NCBI RefSeq assembly: GCF_021391495.1
Contig: NZ_CP090063.1
Span: forward strand, 4,960,001-5,024,000
Reading direction: 5' to 3'
DNA length: 64,000 nucleotides
From: Amycolatopsis acidiphila
Lineage (GTDB): Bacteria > Actinomycetota > Actinomycetes > Mycobacteriales > Pseudonocardiaceae
This document shows, in pieces, positions 8,021 to 16,219 of this stretch. Both the position numbers and the translations under genes were made by a program. Under the pieces are notes generated by a model that was not told the DNA's origin, made no database searches, and saw only the letters and a program-made list of their open reading frames with translations. The number at the start of each line of letters is the position of its first letter. Positions within the stretch are counted from its first letter, which is position 1.

Positions 8021-8818
8021 TCAGCGACGGCGGTAGAGCGTCTCCTGCGCGAGACTCGCGCCCAGCACGCCGCCGCGGGCGTGGATGCTGCCGGTGTACC
8101 AGCCCCGCCCGCCCGCGACGTTGTGCGGCACCAGGTCCAGCAGCACCCAGTCGTCCACGCGGACCGGGCGGTGGAACCACACGGCGTGGTCCAGCGTCGC
8201 GCCCGACTGGTGGGTCTCGTCGTGCAGCGGCGCCAGGCCCGTCGAGATGTCGGACAGGTAGGTCAGCGTGGCCGCGTGCAGCAGCGGGTCGTCCGGCAGC
8301 GAGAGCGTGCACCGGGCCCAGAAGCGGGTCGGCCACTCGATGCCTTCGGCAGGCTGGGCGGGCAGCCTGCCCTCCATCGAGGTCAGGCGCGGCAGCAGGA
8401 ACGAAGGCAGTGCGCCCGGGTCGCCGGCCGCGGGCATCGGCTCGACCTGGTGGTCCGGCCCCTCCTCCACGACCTGGAACGACGTGGACATCGAGAAGAT
8501 GACCTCGCCACGCTGGATCGCGACCACCCGGCGGGCCGAGTACGACCGGCCGTCGCGGTCGCGGTCCACGCGGAACACCGTGGGGTGGGACGCGTCCCCG
8601 CCACGCAGGTAGTAGCCGTGCAGCGAATGCGGCAGCCGGCCTTCGGGCGCGGTCGCGCCCGCGGCCAGCAGCGCCTGGGCGGCGACCTGGCCACCGTAGA
8701 GCGGGTACGGGTCGTCGAACACCGCGTTGGCGCGGAACAGGTCTCGCTCGATCACCTCCAGCTCCAGCAGCTCCTGCAGGTCGATCGAGGGCCGGGTGGC
8801 GAAGTCCTGCGCTGTCAT
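8021..8818 (-). CDS. acyl-CoA thioesterase II (TesB-type)
   Basis: This is a 265-residue double-hotdog thioesterase. Typical features are YGGQVAAQALLAA in the first hotdog, LHGYYLRGGDASHPTVFRVDR, and in the second hotdog TLDHAVWFHRPVRVDDWVLLD and YTGSIHARGGVLGASLAQETLYR, with the Asp (LDHAVWFH) and Gln (LAQE) of the TesB catalytic triad in place. It hydrolyses acyl-CoA to free acid and CoA and may prevent CoA trapping during catabolism. It is the last gene of a leftward unit and its ATG overlaps the stop of the acyl-CoA dehydrogenase at 8815 by four bases. Confidence 0.88.
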   Translation of the reverse strand: MTAQDFATRPSIDLQELLELEVIERDLFRANAVFDDPYPLYGGQVAAQALLAAGATAPEGRLPHSLHGYYLRGGDASHPTVFRVDRDRDGRSYSARRVVAIQRGEVIFSMSTSFQVVEEGPDHQVEPMPAAGDPGALPSFLLPRLTSMEGRLPAQPAEGIEWPTRFWARCTLSLPDDPLLHAATLTYLSDISTGLAPLHDETHQSGATLDHAVWFHRPVRVDDWVLLDLVPHNVAGGRGWYTGSIHARGGVLGASLAQETLYRRR

Positions 8819-10008
8819 CGCGGCGGCATCGCCGGGTCGCGGGGCAGGCCGAGCACCTGTTCGGCGATGGTGTTCCGCTGGATCTCGGCGGTGCCCGCGC
8901 CGATCGTCGAAGCCCGGGTGGACAGGAACCCGCCCACCCAGCGGCCGCGTTGCACGGCCCGCGGGTCGTCACGCAGCAACAGCCCGTCCGGGCCCAGGAT
9001 GTCGACGGCGAACTCGTGCAGATCCTGCTCGAACGTCGTGATGAACAGCCGCGAGGTGGACGACGCCGGGCCGGGCTCGCCGCGGGAGAGGATGTCGGAG
9101 ATGGTGCGCATCCCGCTGTAGCGCATGATCCGCACCCGGATCTCGAAGTCCGCCAGCCGATCGCGGACGCCCGGGTCACTCGCGACCCCGCGCTCGCGGG
9201 CGAGCTCGATCAGCTCGTCCACCACCCGGCGGTAGGTCGCGGCCTGGTTCATCGCCCCCGCGGCGCGCTCGTGGCCGAGACTGGTCCGGACCAATGGCCA
9301 GCCCTCGTTCTCATCGCCGATCCGGTTCGCCACCGGCACCCGCACGTCGTTGAAGAAGATCTCGGTGAAGTGCTCGCCCCCGGTGAGGTCCCGCAGCGGG
9401 CGAACCGTGACCCCCGGCGCGTGCGCGTCGATGAGCAGGTAGGTGATGCCCTTCTGCCGCGACTCCTGGGTTCCGGTGCGCACCAGGCAGAACAGGATGT
9501 CGGCGTGGTCGGCGTGGGTGTTCCACACCTTCTGCCCGTTGACGACGTACTCTTCCCCGCCGGCCTCGCGGCGCGCCGTGGTGCGCAACGACGGGAGGTC
9601 CGAACCCGCGCCCGGCTCCGAGTAGCCCTGGGCCCACACCTCGTCGCCGCGCAGCATCGGCCGCAGGAAACGCTCCTTCTGCTCGGGCGTGCCGTACTTG
9701 ATGATCGTGGGCGCGGCGATGCCCAGCCCCGTCCCCTGTGGACCGGGCACCCGCGCTCGCGCGTACTCCTCCTGGTAGATCACCTGCTGTGCGAAGGACA
9801 ACTCCATCCCGCCGTACTCGCGCGGCCAGCTCGGCCCGGCGAAGCCGGCGTCGTAGAGCGTGGCCAGCCACGCCTTCTGCCAGGCGCGCCGGTCCAGGAC
9901 GCCCCGCGGGCGCTTCCCCGGGTGGTTCTCCGTCAGGAAGGCCCGCAGCCGCAGGCGGAACTGCTCGTCGGTCTCGACCCCGGACTCCCGGGTCGGTGCA
10001 TCGGTCAT
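8815..10008 (-). CDS. acyl-CoA dehydrogenase, large subunit type (FadE-like)
   Basis: This 397-residue flavoprotein has GFAGPSWPREYGG, GYSEPGAGSDLPSLRTTA (FAD contacts), YVVNGQKVWNTHADHAD, and a C-terminal STIGAGTAEIQRNTIAEQVLGLPRD. The usual catalytic Glu before the final GT is Ala here (GAGT). This fits the non-canonical partner in two-gene acyl-CoA dehydrogenases such as the FadE26-29 type of steroid catabolism, where two different subunits form a heterotetramer. The next gene upstream (10022) has the complementary short-subunit signature. The ATG at 10008 lies 13 bases after that gene's stop. Confidence 0.85.
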   Translation of the reverse strand: MTDAPTRESGVETDEQFRLRLRAFLTENHPGKRPRGVLDRRAWQKAWLATLYDAGFAGPSWPREYGGMELSFAQQVIYQEEYARARVPGPQGTGLGIAAPTIIKYGTPEQKERFLRPMLRGDEVWAQGYSEPGAGSDLPSLRTTARREAGGEEYVVNGQKVWNTHADHADILFCLVRTGTQESRQKGITYLLIDAHAPGVTVRPLRDLTGGEHFTEIFFNDVRVPVANRIGDENEGWPLVRTSLGHERAAGAMNQAATYRRVVDELIELARERGVASDPGVRDRLADFEIRVRIMRYSGMRTISDILSRGEPGPASSTSRLFITTFEQDLHEFAVDILGPDGLLLRDDPRAVQRGRWVGGFLSTRASTIGAGTAEIQRNTIAEQVLGLPRDPAMPPR

Positions 10009-10021
10009 CGCGTTGGTCTCC

Positions 10022-11110
10022 TCAGATCCCGACCAGGTCGGCCAGCCGTGCGCGGTGCCAGGCGGGAGCACCGAACAGCAGCTCACTCGCCTTGGCCCGC
10101 TTGAGGTACAGCTGCGCGTCGTGCTCCCAGGTGTAGCCGATACCGCCGTGGATCTGGATGTTCTCCTTGGCGATGTGCGTGTAGGCCTCCGCGCAGTAGG
10201 ACCCGGCGACCGCGGCCGCCACCGCCAGCTCGTCCGTCCCGGCGACCGCGGCGGCGTGGTAGACCGCCGAGCGGGCGGCCTCCAGCTCCAGCAGCATGTT
10301 CGCGCACTTGTGCTTGATGGCCTGGAACGAGCCGATGGGCCGGTTGAACTGCACCCGGATCTTGGCGTACTCGACGGCGGCGTCCAGGCACGCCTGCGCC
10401 CCGCCGACCTGCTCGGCCGCGAGCGCCACCACGGCCAGGTCGAGGGCCCGCCGCAGACCATCCATTGTGGACACGATGCGGACCGCCGGGACGTCGTCGA
10501 GCTCCACCCGCGCCAGCCGGCGGGTCGGGTCCAGCGCGGTCAGCCGGATGCGCGTGCCGCCCTCGACCGCGAACAGGCCGAGGCCGTCGTCGGCGCGGGC
10601 GATCACGAGCACCAGCCCGGCCGAGTCGCCGTCGACGACGAACATCTTGGCGCCACTGACACGCCAGGCGTCCGAGTCCGCCACCGCGGTCGTCCGGACG
10701 TCGTCGAGGTTCCAGGAACCGCCGTCTTCGCCGACCGCCAGTGTCGCGGTCAGCGAGCCGTCCGCGATCCGGGGCAGCCAGCGGGCCTTGGCATCCTCGT
10801 CCTCGCTCGCCAGCAGCGCCTGGGTGGCGAGCGCGACGGTCGCGAAGTACGGTCCCGGCAACAGGGTCCGGCCCATCTCCTCCAGGACGATGCCGAGCTC
10901 GACGGCGCTGCCGCCCGCGCCGCCGTAGGACTCGGGGATCGCCAGCCCCGGCAGGCCCAGCTGATCCGCCAGCTGCCGCCACACGGCACGGTCGTAGCCC
11001 TCGTCGGAGTCCATCCAGCGGCGCACGGCCGCACTCGGCGCCTTGTCCGCCAGGAATGCGCGCACGGACGCCCGCAGGTCGTCCTGCTCGGCGGTGAACG
11101 CGGTCGTCAT
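10022..11110 (-). CDS. acyl-CoA dehydrogenase, short subunit type (FadE-like)
   Basis: This 362-residue protein begins with a typical ACAD N-terminal helical domain (AVWRQLADQLGLPGLAIPESYGG). Its middle domain is reduced, and the ACAD consensus FAD-binding TEPGAGSD segment is not recognisable. The C-terminal helices are well conserved: RVQFNRPIGSFQAIKHKCANM and IQIHGGIGYTWEHDAQLYLKRAK. The Glu in TWEH corresponds to the catalytic base of this subfamily. Together with the downstream 397-residue gene it resembles an alpha2-beta2 acyl-CoA dehydrogenase. Its ATG shares one base with the crotonase stop at 11110. Confidence 0.85.
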   Translation of the reverse strand: MTTAFTAEQDDLRASVRAFLADKAPSAAVRRWMDSDEGYDRAVWRQLADQLGLPGLAIPESYGGAGGSAVELGIVLEEMGRTLLPGPYFATVALATQALLASEDEDAKARWLPRIADGSLTATLAVGEDGGSWNLDDVRTTAVADSDAWRVSGAKMFVVDGDSAGLVLVIARADDGLGLFAVEGGTRIRLTALDPTRRLARVELDDVPAVRIVSTMDGLRRALDLAVVALAAEQVGGAQACLDAAVEYAKIRVQFNRPIGSFQAIKHKCANMLLELEAARSAVYHAAAVAGTDELAVAAAVAGSYCAEAYTHIAKENIQIHGGIGYTWEHDAQLYLKRAKASELLFGAPAWHRARLADLVGI

Positions 11111-11874
11111 CAGCGGCCCTTCCAGACGGGCGCCCGCTTCTCGGCGAACGCCGTGGCGCCTTCCCTGGCGTCCTCGGAGGTGAACACCGGGCGCATGATC
11201 TCGGCCTGGCGGTCCCAGCCCTCGGCCAGCGTCCAGTCCCCGCTGCCGCGGGCGATCTGTTTCGTGGCCGCGACCGCGAGCGGCCCGTTGGCCGCGATCG
11301 TGGCGGCCAGCTCGAGTGCGCCCTCCAGCGCGCCGCCTTCGTCGGTGAGGCGGTTCACCAGGCCCACCTGCGCGGCCCGCTCGGCCCCGAACGGCTCGCC
11401 GGTGAGCAGCAGCTCGAGCGCGATCGCCAGCGGCAGCCTGCGGGACAGCAGCAACGCGGCACCGGCACCGGCGACCAGTGCGCGTTTCACCTCCGGCACG
11501 CCGAACCGCGCGGTCCGGGCCGCGACCACCAGATCGCAGGCCAGCAACAGCTCGAACCCACCCGCGAGGGCCCAGCCCTCGACCGCGCCGACCAGCGGCT
11601 TGCGCGGCGGTGTCTGGGTGATGCCGCACAGCCCGCGTCCCTCGATCGCCGGGCTCTCGCCACGCAGGAAGCCCTTCAGGTCCATCCCCGCGGAGAACGA
11701 GCCACCCGCCCCGATCAGCACCCCGGCCCACAGCTCGTCCGAGGAGTCGAGCTCGTCGACCGCCTCGGCCACTCCGTTGGCGACCGCCGCGTTGAGCGCG
11801 TTCTTCACCTCCGGGCGGTTGATCGTGATCACCTGCACGGCGCCGCGGCGCTCCACCAGGACCTCGTCCGACAC
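11110..11874 (-). CDS. enoyl-CoA hydratase/isomerase (crotonase)
   Basis: This is a 254-residue canonical crotonase: VITINRPEVKNALN at the N-terminus, oxyanion loop GGSFSAGMDLKGF, GWALAGGFELLLACDLVVA with the first Glu, and FGVPEVKRALVAGAGA with the second. Both hydratase acids therefore seem present, so 2-enoyl-CoA hydration is likely. It is the first gene of the unit 11874 to 8021 (crotonase, short ACAD, long ACAD, TesB thioesterase). The promoter must lie in the 134-base divergent region shared with the SnoaL-like gene. That region has two CTCTTTATCA direct repeats, near 11931 and 11983. Confidence 0.87.
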   Translation of the reverse strand: MSDEVLVERRGAVQVITINRPEVKNALNAAVANGVAEAVDELDSSDELWAGVLIGAGGSFSAGMDLKGFLRGESPAIEGRGLCGITQTPPRKPLVGAVEGWALAGGFELLLACDLVVAARTARFGVPEVKRALVAGAGAALLLSRRLPLAIALELLLTGEPFGAERAAQVGLVNRLTDEGGALEGALELAATIAANGPLAVAATKQIARGSGDWTLAEGWDRQAEIMRPVFTSEDAREGATAFAEKRAPVWKGR

Positions 11875-12008
11875 TTCTTCCTCCTCGTCACAGGCCGAGA
11901 TCGCGGCCGACGACTCCCGTCGTGAATCTCTTTATCATGCCTACCACCGGACTTCCCACTCCCAAGATCCTATTCCGTGTACTCTTTATCACGGAGGTGC
12001 ACCGGACC

Positions 12009-12449
12009 ATGGAGATGTGGGAACTGAGCGCGCGCGAGCAGATCCGGGACAGCATCGCCGCGTACACCCATGCGGGCGATCGCGGCCGGCTGGCCGACCT
12101 CGCCGCCGTGTTCACCGAAGACGGCGTCCTCCACGTGAAGGGGCGCGAACCGGCCGAAGGCCGCGAGGCGATCGTGCGGATGCTTTCCGGCGCCGTCGCG
12201 CGCGGCGCGCGACCGGACGCCGACGGACGCACGAAACTCGTCCGGCACTTCATCGCCAACGTGGCCTTCGAGGAGGTCTCCCCGGCGGAGATCCGCACGG
12301 CCGCGTACTTCCTCGTGGTCACCGCCGAGGGCCCCGATCACTGGGGCCGCTACCGCGACCGGCACGTGCCGGTCGACGGACGGTGGCGGATAGTCCACCG
12401 CTACGTCCGGGTCGATGCCAGCTCACCCACCTCCACGTTCCCCGGCTGA
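12009..12449 (+). CDS. SnoaL-like / nuclear transport factor 2-fold protein
   Basis: This is a 146-residue protein with an NTF2-like cone fold: an N-terminal helix with AREQIRDSIAAYTHAGDRGRLADLAAVFTEDGVLHV, a central HFIANVAFEEVS strand, and YRDRHVPVDGRWRIVHRYVRVD at the end. This SnoaL_4-like class includes isomerases, cyclases and dehydratases, often in steroid or aromatic catabolism; the reaction cannot be assigned. The ATG at 12009 is preferred because a GGAGGTG ribosome site lies just before it, although the frame is open further upstream. It is divergent from the crotonase at 11110. Confidence 0.7.
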   Translation: MEMWELSAREQIRDSIAAYTHAGDRGRLADLAAVFTEDGVLHVKGREPAEGREAIVRMLSGAVARGARPDADGRTKLVRHFIANVAFEEVSPAEIRTAAYFLVVTAEGPDHWGRYRDRHVPVDGRWRIVHRYVRVDASSPTSTFPG

Positions 12450-12549
12450 GGCCGGCACCTCTTCCATCCTGACCGGACAGGAAGAACAGTATCCTCAACC
12501 TCCACCGGGTGCCAGCGGTGTTTGACAACGCACCCCCCGTGCCATCTAC

Positions 12550-12566
12550 TGAGAATGTCATTTTCA
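12550..12566. promoter_or_regulatory. 17-bp palindrome (motif 2), site 1
   Basis: TGAGAATGTCATTTTCA pairs at 7 of 8 positions around a central T. It lies 40 bases upstream of the DUF2889 gene start. Similar sequences occur at 32605 and 35118, each upstream of a gene of the same catabolic locus, which suggests one repressor. Confidence 0.6.
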
Positions 12567-12605
12567 CCACCGGTGGGAGGCCTGCCGGGGAGGAGGAGGT
12601 GGGCG

Positions 12606-13496
12606 TTGGGGAACCAGGTCTTCCTCGGCCCGCTGCCTCCACGGCACGGCGTCCACGAACCCACCGGCGGCAGCCCGCCACGAGCGCCCGGAAGCGTTCG
12701 CCGCACGGTCACCACGGACATGCTCCGCCCCGACGGCATCCGAGGGCGCCTCGAGCTGGTCGGCCGCGGGCGCGACCTGCGGACCGGCCCCGACGGCAGT
12801 CCCGTCGAACTCGGGCGCGCGTCCTTCGAAGCGGTCGTGGACTTCACGGGCGGCTGGCAGCTACTGGAGCTCTCCACCGACCCAGGACACCCCTCGCTCC
12901 AGCGGCTCGCCGGCACGAGCGTGGGCGCCGGCTTCCGGGCCCGGGTGCTCGACGCCGAACCCGGGCTGGGCAGCCTGCTGCACCAGCTGCTCGACGACGT
13001 ACCCGTGACGACGCTGGTGTCCGGTCACGCCTACGCCGCGGCGGTGGCCGCCGAGCCTAGGCAGCGGCTCGGCCTGGCCGGGCGCCCCACGTTCGGGCGC
13101 GACATGTGCGCCGGGTTCGCCGACGGGGGCACGATCATGGCCGATGTCGACGCCCTCGGCCGGGCACCCGTCGTCACCGGCCCCGCCGCACCATCGCTGC
13201 TCAACGCCGACCCGCACGCCTGGCACGGCGTCCCGCCGCTGCCGCCGCACGCGATGCGCCGGTCCCGGCGGATCGACGTCCGGCCCGGTCCCGTGTCCAC
13301 TGTGGACGTCCTGTACCGCGACTCCTACGTGCGGCCCGACGGCCTGGAGACGGTGATCCACGAGTACACCGTGGCGATGGAGATCGAAAACGGCGCCAGG
13401 GAGACCTTCACCGGCACCTCGACCTGCACCCACCTCAACGACACCCTGCGCGCGCTGGAGGACGTGCCGATACTCCTGGAGTCGGCACGCGGCTGA
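12606..13496 (+). CDS. DUF2889 family protein
   Basis: This is a 296-residue protein of the DUF2889 family, recognisable from FLGPLPPRHGVHEP, GSVRRTVTTDMLRPDG, LVGRGRDLRTGPDG and LLDDVPVTTLVSGHA. The family has no established biochemical activity but often lies beside CoA-dependent degradation genes. A TTG at 12606 was chosen as start because a strong AGGAGGAGG site ends six bases before it. The alternative ATG at 12555 lies inside palindromic motif 2 and has no ribosome site. It is followed by an operator (13535) and a two-domain CoA transferase on the same strand. A role in the same pathway is inferred from position only. Confidence 0.75.
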   Translation: MGNQVFLGPLPPRHGVHEPTGGSPPRAPGSVRRTVTTDMLRPDGIRGRLELVGRGRDLRTGPDGSPVELGRASFEAVVDFTGGWQLLELSTDPGHPSLQRLAGTSVGAGFRARVLDAEPGLGSLLHQLLDDVPVTTLVSGHAYAAAVAAEPRQRLGLAGRPTFGRDMCAGFADGGTIMADVDALGRAPVVTGPAAPSLLNADPHAWHGVPPLPPHAMRRSRRIDVRPGPVSTVDVLYRDSYVRPDGLETVIHEYTVAMEIENGARETFTGTSTCTHLNDTLRALEDVPILLESARG

Positions 13497-13534
13497 GCGA
13501 GCGGCACCCACCGCCACGGGTACCGAACCTCCAA

Positions 13535-13552
13535 CAAGAATATAGATTCTTG
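13535..13552. promoter_or_regulatory. 18-bp operator-like element (motif 1), site A
   Basis: CAAGAATATAGATTCTTG is a near-perfect inverted repeat, with mismatches only at the two central pairs, located 94 bases upstream of the CoA transferase start at 13646. It is the best copy of an element that recurs at 18990, 21581, 22619, 30549 and 32549, with a weaker copy at 23441. Confidence 0.65.
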
Positions 13553-13645
13553 ACCTTCACCCCTCCACTTCCGGCAAAGAGGCGACTATTTTATGTGACG
13601 GCGGCCCCGCCGTTTGCCGGGAAGTTCCTCACCGTGGAGGTACCG

Positions 13646-16075
13646 ATGAGCTCGACCTCACCCGCTCCGCCGCTCGCAGGCCTGCTCGTCGTCGACGTCT
13701 CCACGACGCTTCCCGGAGCTCAGGCCACCCAGTTCCTCGCCGACGCCGGGGCGGACGTGGTGCAGGTCGAGCCCCCGGGCGGCAGTCCGCTGCGCCGCAA
13801 CGCCGGCTGGCCCGTGTTCGCCAGGGGCAAGCGGAGCATCGAGCTCGACCTCCACGAGGCCGCGGACCAGGAGGTCCTCGACGGCCTGCTCGCCCGCGCC
13901 GACGTCCTCGTCGCGGCCGGGCGGCCGCAGGCGCTGCGGCGGCGGGGCCTGACCGCGGAGCGCCTGTCCGCGCTCAACCCGCGCCTGGTCAGCGCGACGA
14001 TCACCGGCTGGGGCAGCTCCGGGCCGTGGGCGGACCTCAAGGGCTACGAAGGCATGGTGCTGGCCAAGCTCGGCATGTTCCACAACAAGCGGCTGATGGT
14101 CTCCCGGCCGGGCCCGGCGTTCATCTCGGTGCCCTTCGCGTCCTGGGGTGCGGCGCACACCGCCCTGCAGGGCGTGCTCTCGGCGCTGCTGGAGCGGGAG
14201 ACCAGCGGCCGTGGCCAGCACATCGAGGCCGACCTGGTGCGGGGGGTGGCCATGATGGACACCTGGCAGTGGAACGCCGAGCTGATCGCGCTGCGCTGGC
14301 CGGGGGCCTACGAGACCGTCGACGCCTACACGCCCGAAGGCGAACCGCGGGGCCACATGCTGTTCCCGCTGCTGGTGGCGCCGACGAAGGACGGCACCTG
14401 GCTGCAGTTCGCCCAGGTCGAGCCGAGGCTGTTCGTGGGCATGCTCGAGGAGTTCGGCCTGGGCTGGATGCTCACCGACCCGCAGTGGAAGGGCATCCCC
14501 CGCTTCGACGACCAGGCCCGCAAGAGCAAGCTGTGGGAGATCATGCTCGCGAAGGTCGGCGAGCGGACGCTCGCCGAGTGGCAGGAGGCCTTCGCGCGCA
14601 ACCCGAACCTCAGCGCCGAGGCGTTCCGCGCGGGGCCGGAGATCCTGGACCATCCGCAGCTGGCCCACGACGGCCGGGTCGTGGTGGTCGACGATCCGGA
14701 CCTGGGGCCCGTCCGCCAGCCCTCGACCCTTGTGCACGCCGGGGAACGACCGCTCTCCCAGCCGCGGCCCGCACCGCGGCTCGGCGCCGACGCGGAGGCG
14801 GTCCGCGCACTGGCGGCGCGGCCGTCCGAGCCGGCCGCACCAGTACCCGCGCCCGCGGGTGCGCTGCCCCTGGCCGGGGTCACCATCCTCGAGCTCGGCC
14901 TGATGTTCGCGGCGCCGTTCGGGTCCACGATGCTCGCCGATCTCGGCGCCCGGGTCATCAAGATCGAGTCCCTGCAGGGCGACACCATCCGCAACGTGCT
15001 GCCCTTCCCCGAGTCGGGTGGCGCCCGCGTCATGCAGGGCAAGGAGAGCATCTGCGTCGATCTGTCCACCGAGGACGGACGCCGGATCGTGCACGAACTC
15101 GCCCGGCGTGCCGACGTGGTGCTGCAGAGCTTCCGGGCCGGGGCGGCGGCCCGTGCCGGCGTCGACGCGGCGACCCTGTGCGAGCTCAACCCGGACCTGG
15201 TCTACGTGAACGCGCCCGGTTACGGCTCCGGCGGGCCCTACGGCGCGAAACCGGCCTACGCGCCGTCGATCGGCGCCGCCACCGGCATCGCGCTGACCGA
15301 GGTGCCCGGCGCGGCTTCGGCCACCGGGACGATGGACCAGATCAAGGAGGGCTCGCGCCTGCTCAACCAGGCCTGTGCCGTGCCGAGCCTGCAGGCCGAC
15401 GGGATCGCCGCACTGGGGGTCGCCTCGACGATGCTGCTGGGGTTGCTGGCGAGGGCGCGCGGGCGGGCGCTCGACGAGCTGACCGCCACCATGATCGGGA
15501 CCGTCGGGCACGCGCTGGCCGAGCGCGCGACCGACTACTTCGGCCGCCCCGACGGCCCGGTTCCCGATGCCGGCGCCACCGGCTTTTCCGCGCTGTACCG
15601 GATGTACCCGGCAAGCGAGGGCTGGGTCTTCCTCGCCGCGCCGGCGCCCGGCGAGTGGGCGCCGCTGGCGGAGGCGCTCCGCCTCGACGACCCACGGTTC
15701 GGCGCCGCCGAAGGCCGGCGCGAGCACGACGGCGCGCTCGCCGAGACGCTCGCCCGGATCTTCGCCACCCGTCCCGCCGGCGAGTGGGAGCAGGAGCTGA
15801 CCGCGGCCGACATCGGGTGTGTGCAGGTGCACGAGGGGTCCGCCGAACTGCAGTTGCAGGCGGACGAAGCGCTCGCGGCCGAGTACGCGGCTTCCGCGGT
15901 GAGCCCGATCTTCGAGGAATCCCTGCGCATGGGCACCCCGGTCCGGTTCTCCCGCTCGCGCACCCGGGCACCGGGCGGCTGCCTCGCCGGCGACCACACC
16001 GACGCGCTGCTCGCCGAGCTGGGTTACGACGAGACGGCGATCGCGGACCTGCGGGACCGCAAGGTGATCGGCTGA
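13646..16075 (+). CDS. two-domain CaiB/BaiF (class III) CoA transferase, paralog 1
   Basis: This is an 809-residue tandem of two CoA-transferase domains. Domain 1 (about 8-395) starts LAGLLVVDVSTTLPGAQATQFLAD and domain 2 (about 408-809) starts LAGVTILELGLMFAAPFGSTMLAD. They are joined by a short Pro/Ala linker. In domain 1 the stretch aligned with the catalytic G-Q-x-x-D motif reads GQHIEAD, with Glu194 at the usual Asp position and Asp196 two residues later. Domain 2 reads RALDELTATM there. Homodimers of this family interlock as rings, so a fused pair may act as a pseudo-heterodimer. The ATG follows a GTGGAGG site. The likely role is CoA transfer to the pathway acid. A close paralog lies at 32638. 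Confidence 0.85.
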   Translation: MSSTSPAPPLAGLLVVDVSTTLPGAQATQFLADAGADVVQVEPPGGSPLRRNAGWPVFARGKRSIELDLHEAADQEVLDGLLARADVLVAAGRPQALRRRGLTAERLSALNPRLVSATITGWGSSGPWADLKGYEGMVLAKLGMFHNKRLMVSRPGPAFISVPFASWGAAHTALQGVLSALLERETSGRGQHIEADLVRGVAMMDTWQWNAELIALRWPGAYETVDAYTPEGEPRGHMLFPLLVAPTKDGTWLQFAQVEPRLFVGMLEEFGLGWMLTDPQWKGIPRFDDQARKSKLWEIMLAKVGERTLAEWQEAFARNPNLSAEAFRAGPEILDHPQLAHDGRVVVVDDPDLGPVRQPSTLVHAGERPLSQPRPAPRLGADAEAVRALAARPSEPAAPVPAPAGALPLAGVTILELGLMFAAPFGSTMLADLGARVIKIESLQGDTIRNVLPFPESGGARVMQGKESICVDLSTEDGRRIVHELARRADVVLQSFRAGAAARAGVDAATLCELNPDLVYVNAPGYGSGGPYGAKPAYAPSIGAATGIALTEVPGAASATGTMDQIKEGSRLLNQACAVPSLQADGIAALGVASTMLLGLLARARGRALDELTATMIGTVGHALAERATDYFGRPDGPVPDAGATGFSALYRMYPASEGWVFLAAPAPGEWAPLAEALRLDDPRFGAAEGRREHDGALAETLARIFATRPAGEWEQELTAADIGCVQVHEGSAELQLQADEALAAEYAASAVSPIFEESLRMGTPVRFSRSRTRAPGGCLAGDHTDALLAELGYDETAIADLRDRKVIG

Positions 16076-16092
16076 CCCTTCCGGTGGTCGCA

Positions 16093-16129
16093 CGAGAAGT
16101 GCCGCCCCCGGCGCGGGGGGCACTTCTCG
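16093..16129. terminator. bidirectional terminator hairpin
   Basis: CGAGAAGTGCC and GGCACTTCTCG form a perfect 11-bp stem around a GC-rich loop, between the convergent CoA transferase (ends 16075) and dehydratase (ends 16220). An outer CCGGTG/CACCGG pair extends it. There is no long T-run, as is common in actinomycetes. Confidence 0.75.
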
Positions 16130-16219
16130 CACACCGGTGGTTACCTGAACACGTCGGCGACGTCGATCGGGCTGTTCCGCCACCCGCCCCGCCGCGTAAA
16201 CCGCTTCTGGGAACTGCCC

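Noticed and set aside
11929..11994. Two CTCTTTATCA repeats in the divergent region as further copies of the 18-bp element
   Set aside because: They match each other but share too few positions with the CAAGARTATAGATT element to be counted; noted only as direct repeats.
11922..12008. N-terminal extension of the SnoaL-like protein from an upstream ATG
   Set aside because: The added residues resemble promoter DNA translated, no ribosome site precedes them, and a good GGAGGTG lies before the ATG at 12009.
12555..12605. ATG at 12555 as start of the DUF2889 protein
   Set aside because: It lies within a palindrome shared with other promoters and has no ribosome site; TTG at 12606 has an AGGAGGAGG.
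13658..16183. Long minus-strand frame opposite the first two-domain CoA transferase (and a similar one opposite the second, 32611-34491)
   Set aside because: Both mirror the codon pattern of the transferase paralogs and contain no recognisable domain; their similarity to each other follows from the similarity of the real genes.
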